Assembly (NCBI RefSeq): GCF_003596405.1
Contig: NZ_QYUR01000006.1
Span: forward strand, 310,001 to 374,000
From: Pseudomonas cavernicola
Lineage (GTDB): Bacteria; Pseudomonadota; Gammaproteobacteria; Pseudomonadales; Pseudomonadaceae
Length of the DNA stretch: 64,000 nucleotides
Reading direction: 5' to 3'
Shown: in pieces, positions 56,087-64,000 of the stretch
How positions within the stretch are numbered: the first letter of the stretch is position 1
How the letters are laid out: every line of letters starts with the position of its first letter
Position numbers and translations under genes: made by a program
The notes under the pieces: generated by a model
Told to the model about the DNA's origin: nothing
The model's database searches: none
What the model saw: only the letters and a program-made list of their open reading frames with translations

Positions 56087-57529
56087 TTAGAGCAAGAATA
56101 GTGTCGCCAGCCCAAGGAAAATGAAGAAACCACCGCTATCGGTCACCGCGGTAATCATTACACTGGACCCCAAAGCCGGATCGCGCCCCATGCGCACCAG
56201 GGTCATAGGGATCAATACACCCATCAACGCCGCCAGAAGCAGATTGAGCGTCATTGCCCCAGTCATGACCAAACCCAGCGACCAGCTGCCATAAAGCATG
56301 TAAGCGACAACCCCGATCACCCCACCCCAGACCACGCCATTGAACAACGACACCGCCAGTTCTTTGCGCATCAAACGCGAGGTATTACCGGTACTCACCT
56401 GATCCAGCGCCATCGCCCGCACGATCATGGTGATCGTCTGGTTCCCGGAGTTACCGCCGATACCCGCAACGATGGGCATCAGCGCGGCCAATGCCACCAG
56501 CTTCTCGATCGAGCCCTCGAACAGGCCAATCACGCGCGAAGCGATAAAGGCGGTGATCAGGTTGATCGCCAGCCAGGCCCAACGGTTACGCAGCGATTTC
56601 CACACCGAGGCGAAGATGTCTTCTTCTTCGCGCAGACCTGCCATGTTCAGCACTTCGGCTTCACTTTCCTCACGGATCAAGTCGACCATTTCGTCGATGG
56701 TCAGACGACCGATCAGCTTGCCGTTCTTGTCCACCACCGGGGCGGAAATCAAGTCATAACGCTCGAAAGCCTGGGCGGCGTCGTAGGCGTCCTCATCCGG
56801 ATGGAAACTCACCGGATCGTCGGCCATTACTTCGGCTACCTGCTTCTCCGGGTCATTGACCAGCAGGCGCTTGACTGGCAACACGCCTTTCAACACACCG
56901 TCGTAATCAACCACGAACAGCTTATCGGTATGCCCCGGCAACTCTTTCAAACGACGCAGGTAACGCAGTACCACTTCCAGGCTGACATCCTCGCGGATGG
57001 TGACCATCTCGAAGTCCATCAGGGCGCCGACCTGATCCTCTTCGTAGGACAAAGCCGAACGCACACGCTCGCGCTGTTGCGCGTCGAGCGTTTCCATCAG
57101 TTCGTGGACTACGTCGCGTGGCAGCTCAGGCGCCAGGTCAGCCAACTCATCGGCGTCCATCTCCCTGGCAGCCGCCAGGATCTCGTGATCGTCCATGTCG
57201 GCGATCAGCGTTTCTCGCACCGAATCCGAAACTTCGAGGAGGATGTCGCCATCGCGCTCAGCCTTGACCAACTGCCAGACGGTCAGGCGGTCAGCTAGCG
57301 GCAAGGCTTCGAGGATATGGGCGACGTCGGCAGAGTGCACGTCATCGAGCTTGCGCTGCAGCTCAGCGAGATTCTGCCGGTGAACCAGGTTTTCTACGAG
57401 ATCCCGGTGCTGGCCTTCCTGACGATGCGTCAGGTCTTCGACCAGTTTGTGGCGATGCAGCAGTTCAACTACCTGAGCCAGGCGGTCCTGCAGGCTTTCT
57501 TGCGGTTTTTTTGCTTCTACTTCAGTCAT
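56087..57529 (-). CDS. mgtE: Magnesium transporter MgtE
   Basis: 480 residues from the ATG at 57529 (GGAG 6 nt upstream). N-terminal MgtE domain (LEALPLADRLTVWQLV), two CBS domains (about 160-270, LISAPVVDKNGKLIGRLTIDEMV), then five membrane segments (about 310-480) with AALMPIVAGIGGNSGNQTITMIVRAMA. A Mg2+ channel gated by cytosolic Mg2+ through the N and CBS domains. Confidence 0.95.
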   Translation of the reverse strand: MTEVEAKKPQESLQDRLAQVVELLHRHKLVEDLTHRQEGQHRDLVENLVHRQNLAELQRKLDDVHSADVAHILEALPLADRLTVWQLVKAERDGDILLEVSDSVRETLIADMDDHEILAAAREMDADELADLAPELPRDVVHELMETLDAQQRERVRSALSYEEDQVGALMDFEMVTIREDVSLEVVLRYLRRLKELPGHTDKLFVVDYDGVLKGVLPVKRLLVNDPEKQVAEVMADDPVSFHPDEDAYDAAQAFERYDLISAPVVDKNGKLIGRLTIDEMVDLIREESEAEVLNMAGLREEEDIFASVWKSLRNRWAWLAINLITAFIASRVIGLFEGSIEKLVALAALMPIVAGIGGNSGNQTITMIVRAMALDQVSTGNTSRLMRKELAVSLFNGVVWGGVIGVVAYMLYGSWSLGLVMTGAMTLNLLLAALMGVLIPMTLVRMGRDPALGSSVMITAVTDSGGFFIFLGLATLFLL

Positions 57530-57541
57530 AGCGCACTCCAC

Positions 57542-57852
57542 CCCCAGCGGCAGGGCACGCCAAAAGGGATCAATCCGTCAGTTCATGATTGGACAATCGA
57601 GGTTCTGAGTTACTACTGGGTAAGTCCATGGTGGTATTCCATAAGCCCCGGCGGGGCTGACAGGAGAAATGATAACACTGCTCAATGGCTTTGCACGTTA
57701 CAAAATCTAGGCAAGAACAAGCGCTTGCATCACAAATCTCGGCCTTGCCTGAATTCTCTAACTGCGACGTAGAGCACTTTCAACAGGGCACTACTGACGA
57801 GAGAAAAAGCACGCGTTAAGCTTGCTCGGCGACCGTCAAGGAGGACGTCCCC
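57542..57852. other. 311-bp region upstream of mgtE and the DUF4124 gene
   Basis: Divergent intergenic region holding the promoters of both genes. I see no reliable coding frame, tRNA or hairpin; a short CATAAGCCCCGGCGGGGCTGA hairpin lies near 57640. Confidence 0.5.
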
Positions 57853-58356
57853 ATGCATAGGCTGCTACGCGCAGTATCCTGCGCTTTTTTGCTTTGCCCT
57901 TCCCCGCTACTGCTGGCCTCGACCGTGTTCCGCTGCGAAGACGCCAACGGCCATGTCACCTTCACCCTGCAAGGCTGCCCAACGGAGCAGGCGCAGCAAC
58001 TGCAAAACGCCGACAATCCAACACCAGGCAACGACAAACCCGTGCCTTTAGCGAAAACCGCCAAAGGCGCGCGCTCAAGCAAAACCAGTAAAAAAGCAAA
58101 GGCCAGCGAACTGGTGGTGGTCGGCGAGCAACAGGACGGCTGTGGCAACCGTGTCACGGGCAGCGCCCGCCGAGCAGCGATGATTCAGAAGGAAGTGCGC
58201 GCCGGCATGACTCGCGCGGATGTAGAGAGCACCCTGGGCAAACCGGACAAGATCAGCAGCCAGAATGGCCAGATGCGCTATCAATACCGCGACAATGAAG
58301 GCCGCAGTCGCCAGGTCAGCTTCGACGAGAATGGCTGCGTCCGCGGCAAACGCTAG
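57853..58356 (+). CDS. Secreted DUF4124 protein with BamE-like C-terminal domain
   Basis: 167 residues with a signal peptide (AVSCAFLLCPSPLLLA), a DUF4124-type start (STVFRCEDANGHVTFTLQGCP), a charged linker (KGARSSKTSKKAKASEL) and a C-terminal SmpA/BamE-like unit (MIQKEVRAGMTRADVESTLGKPDKISSQ). The combination suggests an envelope protein; no specific function is known. Confidence 0.8.
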   Translation: MHRLLRAVSCAFLLCPSPLLLASTVFRCEDANGHVTFTLQGCPTEQAQQLQNADNPTPGNDKPVPLAKTAKGARSSKTSKKAKASELVVVGEQQDGCGNRVTGSARRAAMIQKEVRAGMTRADVESTLGKPDKISSQNGQMRYQYRDNEGRSRQVSFDENGCVRGKR

Positions 58357-58364
58357 ACAAATAA

Positions 58365-58392
58365 AAAGGGCCTGCATCACTGCAGGCCCTTT
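58365..58392 (+). terminator. Terminator after the DUF4124 gene
   Basis: AAAGGGCCTGCA-TCAC-TGCAGGCCCTTT, 12-bp perfect stem, 6 bp after the stop and just before tRNA-Arg. Symmetrical, so it can also end the tRNA transcript. Confidence 0.9.
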
Positions 58393-58397
58393 CGATA

Positions 58398-58474
58398 TGG
58401 TGCACTCAGGAGGATTCGAACCTCCGACCGCTCGGTTCGTAGCCGAGTACTCTATCCAGCTGAGCTATGAGTGC
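58398..58474 (-). tRNA. tRNA-Arg(ACG), copy 1
   Basis: 77-nt minus-strand cloverleaf GCACTCATAGCTCAGCTGGA..., anticodon stem CTCGG/CCGAG with loop CTACGAA, anticodon ACG, encoded CCA. A34 is expected to be edited to inosine. Confidence 0.96.
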
Positions 58475-58558
58475 ATTTTTACAACATCCAGAGACTGCCG
58501 AAGCGCGGCTCTGGTTAAAACAAAATGGCTTACATTGCTGTAAACCACTCTTTGAATA

Positions 58559-58635
58559 TGGTGCACTCAGGAGGATTCGAACCTCCGACCGCTCGGTTCG
58601 TAGCCGAGTACTCTATCCAGCTGAGCTATGAGTGC
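58559..58635 (-). tRNA. tRNA-Arg(ACG), copy 2
   Basis: 77-nt copy identical to the one at 58398-58474, with an 84-bp spacer of different sequence. Same anticodon ACG and encoded CCA. The two form a tandem duplication, probably cotranscribed with tRNA-Ser. Confidence 0.96.
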
Positions 58636-58741
58636 TTTGGTGACGCGAATTATAAAGCTTCGAATCTGATGGTCAACTAATTTTTCCAGTAATTCCAACG
58701 ACTTACCGTAAAACTCAACACATCAACTTCGTTAGAAATAA

Positions 58742-58832
58742 TGGCGGAGAAGGGGGGATTCGAACCCCCGACACCCTTTTGAGATGTACTCCCTTAGCAG
58801 GGGAGCGCCTTCGGCCACTCGGCCACCTCTCC
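58742..58832 (-). tRNA. tRNA-Ser(GCT)
   Basis: 91-nt minus-strand class II tRNA, acceptor GGAGAGG with a long variable arm; anticodon stem CTCCC/GGGAG with loop CTGCTAA, anticodon GCT; encoded CCA. It lies between csrA and the two tRNA-Arg genes. Confidence 0.96.
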
Positions 58833-58893
58833 GCAACACGGGGCGCATGATATCCATCTTTGCCCCGTTTGCAAAGCCAAAAATTGATAAAAA

Positions 58894-59079
58894 TTAGTGG
58901 CTTGGTTCTTGGTCTTTCTCTTTCTGGATGCGCTGGTAGATTTCCTCACGGTGCACAGCAACTTCCTTGGGCGCGTTAACGCCAATGCGCACCTGATTAC
59001 CTTTCACACCCAACACGGTGACGGTGACATCGTCACCCACCATCAGGGTCTCTCCGACCCGGCGAGTCAGAATCAGCAT
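58894..59079 (-). CDS. csrA: Carbon storage regulator CsrA/RsmA
   Basis: 61 residues from the ATG at 59079 (AGGAG 8 nt upstream): [37 protein letters not shown], then [15 protein letters not shown] dimeric RNA-binding protein that blocks translation at GGA sites and is counteracted by Rsm small RNAs. Follows lysC, the order alaS-lysC-csrA usual for Pseudomonas. Confidence 0.97.
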   Translation of the reverse strand: MLILTRRVGETLMVGDDVTVTVLGVKGNQVRIGVNAPKEVAVHREEIYQRIQKEKDQEPSH

Positions 59080-59232
59080 TCCCTTTCTCCTCACGGATTA
59101 CAGTTCAGGACAACAAACAGTCTGCAAAATTAAAATGGTGGCAGCCCCCATGACTCTCAAGCAGCGGAGACCTCCACCCAAGTATTGACTAGTGTAGGCA
59201 GAAAGAAAGCTCCACCACATCCGCCAAAATGA

Positions 59233-59262
59233 CGAAAGGCGCGGGATCAACCGCGCCTTTCG
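59233..59262 (-). terminator. Terminator of lysC
   Basis: CGAAAGGCGCGG and CCGCGCCTTTCG form a 12-bp stem directly after the lysC stop. T-run on the minus strand is weak (TCATTTTG). Confidence 0.8.
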
Positions 59263-59271
59263 GGCAACGCC

Positions 59272-60507
59272 TCACTCGCCCTGTCGGGCCGGAGCGTCCA
59301 ATTCGAAAGCTGTGTGCAACGCACGCACGGCCAGCTCCAGGTATTTCTCTTCGATCACCACCGACACTTTGATTTCCGAGGTCGAGATCATCTGGATATT
59401 AATACTCTCCTTGGCCAAGGCTTCGAACATACGACTGGCCACGCCCGCATGGGAGCGCATACCGACGCCGACGATGGAGACCTTGGCAATCTTCAGATCG
59501 CCGCTGACTTCCCGCGCATTGATCTCACGAGCGGTCTGCTCGAGTACCTGCTGGGCGTTCTGGTAGTCATTGCGGTGAACAGTGAAGGTGAAGTCGGTGG
59601 TGTTATCGTGCGCGACATTCTGCACGATCATGTCCACTTCGATATTTGCGGCACTGATCGGGCCGAGGATCTTGAAGGCCACGCCAGGAATATCCGGCAC
59701 GCCACGGATGGTCAGCTTGGCTTCGTCGCGGTTGAAGGCGATACCGGAGATGATCGGCTGTTCCATGGATTCCTCTTCATCAATAGTAATGAGGGTGCCC
59801 GGCCCCTCTTGGAAGCTGTGCAGCACGCGCAGCGGGACGTTGTACTTGCCGGCGAACTCCACCGAGCGGATTTGCAGCACCTTGGAGCCGAGGCTGGCCA
59901 TTTCCAGCATTTCCTCGAAGGTGATCTTGTCCAGGCGCTGGGCCTGCGGCACCACGCGCGGATCCGTAGTGTAGACGCCGTCGACGTCGGTATAGATCTG
60001 GCACTCATCGGCCTTCAGTGCGGCAGCCAGGGCCACGCCCGTGGTGTCAGAACCACCACGCCCGAGCGTAGTGATATTGCCGTGCTCATCCACGCCCTGG
60101 AAACCCGCGACTACCACCACACGGCCGGCCTTGAGGTCAGCACGAATTTTCTGGTCATCGATTTGTAGGATACGCGCCTTGTTGTGCGCGCTGTCCGTCA
60201 GAATGCGTACCTGGTTGCCGGTATACGACACCGCCGGCACGCCACGCTTGATCAGCGCCATGGCCAGCAGGGCAATGGTTACCTGCTCACCGGTAGAAAC
60301 CATCACGTCCAGCTCACGCGGTACCGGTTGGTCGCTGATCTGCTTGGCCAGGTCGATCAGGCGGTTGGTCTCGCCACTCATGGCGGATAACACAATCACC
60401 AAGTCATCGCCCGCTTCGCGGAATTTTTTGACCTTCTCGGCCACCTGCTCGATACGCTCGACAGTGCCGACGGAGGTGCCCCCAAACTTCTGTACGATCA
60501 AAGCCAT
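59272..60507 (-). CDS. lysC: Aspartate kinase LysC
   Basis: 411 residues: N-terminal kinase IVQKFGGTSVGTVERI, then GRGGSDTTGVALAAAL and TDVDGVYTTDPRV; C-terminal tandem ACT domains (about 265-400, VGVGMRSHAGVASRMFEALAKESINIQMISTSEIKVS). Phosphorylates aspartate, the first step to Lys, Thr, Met and diaminopimelate; feedback by Lys/Thr through ACT. Downstream of alaS. Confidence 0.97.
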   Translation of the reverse strand: MALIVQKFGGTSVGTVERIEQVAEKVKKFREAGDDLVIVLSAMSGETNRLIDLAKQISDQPVPRELDVMVSTGEQVTIALLAMALIKRGVPAVSYTGNQVRILTDSAHNKARILQIDDQKIRADLKAGRVVVVAGFQGVDEHGNITTLGRGGSDTTGVALAAALKADECQIYTDVDGVYTTDPRVVPQAQRLDKITFEEMLEMASLGSKVLQIRSVEFAGKYNVPLRVLHSFQEGPGTLITIDEEESMEQPIISGIAFNRDEAKLTIRGVPDIPGVAFKILGPISAANIEVDMIVQNVAHDNTTDFTFTVHRNDYQNAQQVLEQTAREINAREVSGDLKIAKVSIVGVGMRSHAGVASRMFEALAKESINIQMISTSEIKVSVVIEEKYLELAVRALHTAFELDAPARQGE

Positions 60508-60606
60508 TTCAAAGCCGCCTCAGCCCGTGAAGGGCGCCCATTAAACATTCAACTCAACCCATCGCCAAGGCCCGCCGGGCGGCGGGCGGGCAACTTGAGC
60601 CAAGCG

Positions 60607-63231
60607 TTAAAGACCTTGCTCGACGAAAGGCACGGTCAGCGCCAGTGCAGCATCCAGCGCCGCGGCATCGACACCGCCACCCTGCGCCATATCCGGACGA
60701 CCACCGCCTTTACCGCCGACCGCTGCTGCTGCCTGTTTCATCAGCTCACCGGCCTTCAATTGGGCGGTCAGGTCCTGAGTGACGCCGGCGACCAGCACGA
60801 CCTTGTCATCCAACACACCGCCGAGCAGGATCACCGCCCGACCAAGTTTGTTCTTCAGTTGATCGACCAGCGCCAGCAGCGCCTTACCGTCTAGACCATC
60901 CAAACGCGCAGCCAGGACTTTCACCCCGTTGACCTCGACCGCCGAACCGGACAGGTCATCACCCGCAGCACTGGCGGCCTTGGCCTTCAGCTGCTCCAGC
61001 TCTTTTTCCAGCTGACGATTGCGCTCGACCAGGCCGATCAACTTGTCCATCAGGTTGTCTCGACTGCCCTTGACCAGCACCGCGGCTTCTTTCAGTTGCT
61101 CTTCGGCACCATTCAGGTAGGCCAGTGCAGCTGCGCCAGTGACCGCTTCGATGCGCCGCACGCCCGCCGCCACACCACCTTCGCTGGTGATCTTGAACAG
61201 GGCGATATCGCCGGTACGGGAGACGTGGGTACCACCGCACAGCTCGACGGAGAAACCGCCGCCCATGGTCAGCACACGCACATTGTCGCCGTACTTCTCA
61301 CCGAACAAGGCCATCGCGCCCTTGGTTTTAGCGGTTTCGATGTCGGTTTCTTCGGTCTCGACCTTGGAGTTCTTGCGAACCTCGGCGTTGACGATGTCTT
61401 CCAGTGCTTTCAACTGCTCGGGCTTGATCGCCTCGAAGTGGCTGAAGTCGAAGCGCAGGCGCTGGCTGTCGACCAACGAACCCTTCTGCTGAACGTGCTC
61501 GCCAAGCACCTGGCGCAGCGCGGCATGCAGCAGGTGGGTGGCGGAGTGGTTCAACGCGGTGGCCTGACGCACGTTGGCGTCAACCTCGGCCGCGACCTCG
61601 GCGCCGAGGCTCAGACTGCCCTGGGCGACGATGCCATGGTGCAGGAAGGCGCCGCCGGCCTTGGTGGTGTCGCGCACGTCGAAACGCACGCCGCTACCTT
61701 CCAGATAACCGCAGTCGCCGACCTGGCCGCCAGACTCGGCGTAGAACGGCGTCTGATCGAGGACGACCACGCCCTCCTCGCCTTCATTGATCCGCTCGAC
61801 GGCCTGACCGTCCTGAAACAGCGCAATGATCCGACCACCGCCCGAGGTGCCGGCATAGCCGAGAAACTGGGTATCGCTGTCCACTTTGACCAGGCTGTTG
61901 TAATCCATGCCGAACGAGCTGGCCGAGCGGGCACGCACGCGCTGACCTTCCATTTCACGCTCGAAGCCGGCTTCGTCGATGCTCAGGCCGCGCTCGCGGG
62001 CGATATCGGCGGTCAGATCGACCGGGAAGCCGTAGGTGTCGTAGAGCTTGAACAGGGTCTCGCCGGGGATCATCTTGCCCTTCAGGCCGACCAGATCCAG
62101 CTCGAGGATCTTCAGCCCCTGCTCCAGGGTCTTGGCGAACTGCTCTTCCTCGGTTTTCAGCACACGCTCGATATGCGCCTGCTGCTGTTTCAGCTCAGGG
62201 AAAGCCTCGCCCATCTCGGACACCAGCGCGGCGACGATCTGGTAGAAGAAGCTGCCCTTGGCGCCCAGCTTGTTGCCGTGGCGGCAGGCGCGACGAATGA
62301 TGCGGCGCAGCACATAACCGCGGCCTTCGTTGGACGGCGTCACGCCGTCGGCGATCAGGAAGCCGCAGGAGCGAATGTGGTCAGCCACTACCTTCAACGA
62401 CGGCTGGTCGTCGTTGCTGCAGCCGATGGCCTTGGCGCAAGCGGCCAGCAGGCTTTGGAACAGGTCGATCTCGTAGTTCGAGTGCACATGCTGCAGCACG
62501 GCACTGATCCGCTCCAGGCCCATGCCGGTATCGACCGACGGCGCCGGGAGCGGGTGCAGCACGCCGTCGGCGGTGCGGTTGAACTGCATGAAGACGTTGT
62601 TCCAGATCTCGATATAACGATCGCCGTCTTCTTCCGGCGAGCCGGGTGGGCCGCCCCAGATGTCGGCGCCGTGATCGTAAAAAATCTCGGTGCATGGGCC
62701 ACACGGGCCGGTATCGCCCATGGTCCAGAAGTTGTCGGAGGCGTAAGGCGCGCCTTTGTTGTCGCCGATCCGCACCATGCGCTCGGCCGGTACGCCGACT
62801 TCCTTGGTCCAGATGTCGTACGCCTCGTCATCGCTGGCGTAGACGGTGACCCAAAGCTTGTCCTTCGGCAGGTTCAGCCACTTGTCCGAGGTCAGGAACT
62901 GCCAGGCGTAGTTGATCGCATCGCGCTTGAAGTAGTCACCGAAGCTGAAGTTACCCAGCATTTCGAAGAAGGTGTGATGGCGTGCGGTGTAACCGACGTT
63001 TTCCAGGTCGTTATGCTTACCGCCGGCGCGGACGCACTTCTGGCTGCTGACGGCGCGGGTATAAGCGCGCTTTTCCTGGCCCAGGAAGCAGTCCTTGAAC
63101 TGGTTCATCCCCGCGTTGGTGAACAGCAGGGTCGGGTCGTTGCCCGGGATCAGAGAGCTGGAGGCGACACGAGTGTGACCCTGCTCTTCGAAGAAGCGGA
63201 GGAAGGCTTCACGGATTTCTGCGCTTTTCAT
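60607..63231 (-). CDS. alaS: Alanyl-tRNA synthetase AlaS
   Basis: 874 residues from the ATG at 63231 ([19 protein letters not shown]). Class II core with [37 protein letters not shown], editing domain with [12 protein letters not shown] and [15 protein letters not shown], and the C-Ala end ([15 protein letters not shown]). Charges tRNA-Ala. Precedes lysC. Confidence 0.98.
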   Translation of the reverse strand: MKSAEIREAFLRFFEEQGHTRVASSSLIPGNDPTLLFTNAGMNQFKDCFLGQEKRAYTRAVSSQKCVRAGGKHNDLENVGYTARHHTFFEMLGNFSFGDYFKRDAINYAWQFLTSDKWLNLPKDKLWVTVYASDDEAYDIWTKEVGVPAERMVRIGDNKGAPYASDNFWTMGDTGPCGPCTEIFYDHGADIWGGPPGSPEEDGDRYIEIWNNVFMQFNRTADGVLHPLPAPSVDTGMGLERISAVLQHVHSNYEIDLFQSLLAACAKAIGCSNDDQPSLKVVADHIRSCGFLIADGVTPSNEGRGYVLRRIIRRACRHGNKLGAKGSFFYQIVAALVSEMGEAFPELKQQQAHIERVLKTEEEQFAKTLEQGLKILELDLVGLKGKMIPGETLFKLYDTYGFPVDLTADIARERGLSIDEAGFEREMEGQRVRARSASSFGMDYNSLVKVDSDTQFLGYAGTSGGGRIIALFQDGQAVERINEGEEGVVVLDQTPFYAESGGQVGDCGYLEGSGVRFDVRDTTKAGGAFLHHGIVAQGSLSLGAEVAAEVDANVRQATALNHSATHLLHAALRQVLGEHVQQKGSLVDSQRLRFDFSHFEAIKPEQLKALEDIVNAEVRKNSKVETEETDIETAKTKGAMALFGEKYGDNVRVLTMGGGFSVELCGGTHVSRTGDIALFKITSEGGVAAGVRRIEAVTGAAALAYLNGAEEQLKEAAVLVKGSRDNLMDKLIGLVERNRQLEKELEQLKAKAASAAGDDLSGSAVEVNGVKVLAARLDGLDGKALLALVDQLKNKLGRAVILLGGVLDDKVVLVAGVTQDLTAQLKAGELMKQAAAAVGGKGGGRPDMAQGGGVDAAALDAALALTVPFVEQGL

Positions 63232-63547
63232 AGGTTCTTCCACGGGAAATGCGGCCACAAAGGTAATTGCAAAACGTCACGAGCGAAGAACTAGGTAAGG
63301 ACCCAGCCCGTTCCAGACGGGCTTAGCGCACTTTCCACAGCCATGCGGGGCGGGAAAGCCGGCGAAAAAGGCCGTTTACGTGGTGTAAACGAGCATTTTT
63401 TGCCTGCTTTCAGCGCAACATCGTCGAGCGCCGTAGTTTTGCAACTGCCGTGCGAATCGCCGGCAAAGGGCCGCATTATATCGGCCCTGCGGCTTACGGG
63501 TAGTGCCTTTATCGGTGAGAAATCACCTATATGACCACTTGCACGAC
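63232..63547. other. 316-bp gene-free region between the threonine aldolase gene and alaS
   Basis: Holds the aldolase terminator (next entry) and the alaS promoter. Nothing else recognised. Confidence 0.5.
63365..63400 (-). terminator. Terminator after the threonine aldolase gene
   Basis: Stem CGTTTAC-ACCAC-GTAAACG followed on the minus strand by GCCTTTTTCG. On the plus strand ATTTTTTG follows too, so it may be bidirectional. Confidence 0.75.
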
Positions 63548-64000
63548 TCAGACGTGGCGAAAAGCGGCAAAGCTCTCGATCACCCGCTGGATGTCTGCGG
63601 CCGACACATCCAGGTGTGTGACCAAGCGCAGACGAGCTGCCGCGCTCACTTTTATCCCGCGCTCAGCCACGAAAGCCTGCAGCGCACGCGCCTGCTGGCC
63701 CATCGGCATATAGACCATGTTGGTCTGCACCGGCTCGACTGTATAGCCCAACTCACGCAACCCTTCAGCCAGCAATGCGGCGTTGGCGTGATCTTCAGCC
63801 AGGCGCTCGACTTGATGCTGCAACGCGTACAGCCCCGCCGCCGCTAGAATCCCGGCTTGGCGCATGCCGCCACCGACCATTTTGCGCAACCGCCGAGCCT
63901 TGCCGATCAGCTCCGCGCTACCGCAGAGCACCGAACCGATTGGCGCCCCGAGCCCCTTGGAAAGGCAGACCGAGACCGAATCGAAGTGCTGAGTGATCTC
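63548..64000 (-). CDS. ltaE: Low-specificity L-threonine aldolase (C-terminal part, cut by window edge)
   Basis: About 150 residues, open to the window edge. The PLP-binding block [21 protein letters not shown] holds the Schiff-base Lys, followed by [38 protein letters not shown] and the C-terminus [29 protein letters not shown]. It cleaves L-threonine and L-allo-threonine to glycine and acetaldehyde. The N-terminal half is outside the window. Confidence 0.92.
   Translation of the reverse strand, partial: EITQHFDSVSVCLSKGLGAPIGSVLCGSAELIGKARRLRKMVGGGMRQAGILAAAGLYALQHQVERLAEDHANAALLAEGLRELGYTVEPVQTNMVYMPMGQQARALQAFVAERGIKVSAAARLRLVTHLDVSAADIQRVIESFAAFRHV

Noticed and set aside
61096-63294. 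732-codon plus-strand frame opposite alaS
   Set aside because: Antisense shadow of alaS caused by high third-position GC.

Overview
The window is a contiguous piece of a Pseudomonas-type chromosome (Gammaproteobacteria, GC-rich). The evidence is the gene content: the FleQ/FleSR flagellar cascade with sigma-54 and sigma-28 promoters, flgZ, an AmrZ orthologue, PA2778/PA2779-like genes, a csrA (rsmA)-lysC-alaS block, and several Pseudomonas-style intergenic repeats. The species cannot be read from the sequence.

Layout. 1-27 kb: flagellar cluster, mostly on the minus strand: fliF (cut by the window edge), fliE, fleR, fleS, fleQ, fliT, two fliS genes, fliD, flaG, fliC, flgL-K-J-I-H-G-F, flgE-D-C-B, cheR, cheV; then on the plus strand flgA, flgM, flgN, flgZ. 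Five sigma-54 (-24/-12) promoters (fliE, fleSR, flgF, flgB, flgA) and two textbook sigma-28 promoters (fliC, flgM) reproduce the Pseudomonas hierarchy in which FleQ and FleSR drive basal body genes and FliA/FlgM drive filament genes. A 268-bp palindromic MITE-like element fills the flgF-flgG gap, and a different dispersed repeat fills flgG-flgH. 27-33 kb: two overlapping glycosyltransferase-like genes plus an MFS transporter, a glutamine-synthetase-family enzyme, a PA2779/PA2778-like pair and a CigR-like protein. 33.4-38.5 kb: an arsenic operon, arsC-arsR-(arsC'::acr3')-arsH-phosphatase-GAPDH-arsJ, in which an in-frame deletion has fused the start of an arsenate reductase to the C-terminal half of Acr3. 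38.9-45 kb: tRNA-Arg(CCT) with a tRNA-like remnant, a GNAT protein, a leucine-dehydrogenase-type enzyme, a large indolepyruvate ferredoxin oxidoreductase and a divergent Lrp-type regulator.

45.1-55.3 kb: C-P lyase operon phnCDE-GHIJKLMNP behind a good Pho box, without phnF or phnO. Flanking genes are intact, but the whole phnI-phnJ interval (about 49.26-51.34 kb, the catalytic heart of C-P lyase) is riddled with substitutions and single-base indels. Its total length, start sites and many short protein motifs can still be recognised, but in shifting frames. The damage stops sharply at phnK and in the tail of phnH. This is the most anomalous stretch in the window: either a corrupted or uncorrected sequence patch, or a very unusual localised decay.

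55.6-64 kb: amrZ, mgtE, a DUF4124/BamE-like secreted protein, two near-identical tRNA-Arg(ACG), tRNA-Ser(GCT), csrA/rsmA, lysC, alaS and the 3' part of an L-threonine aldolase gene. I found no CRISPR array, prophage, transposase gene or rRNA.
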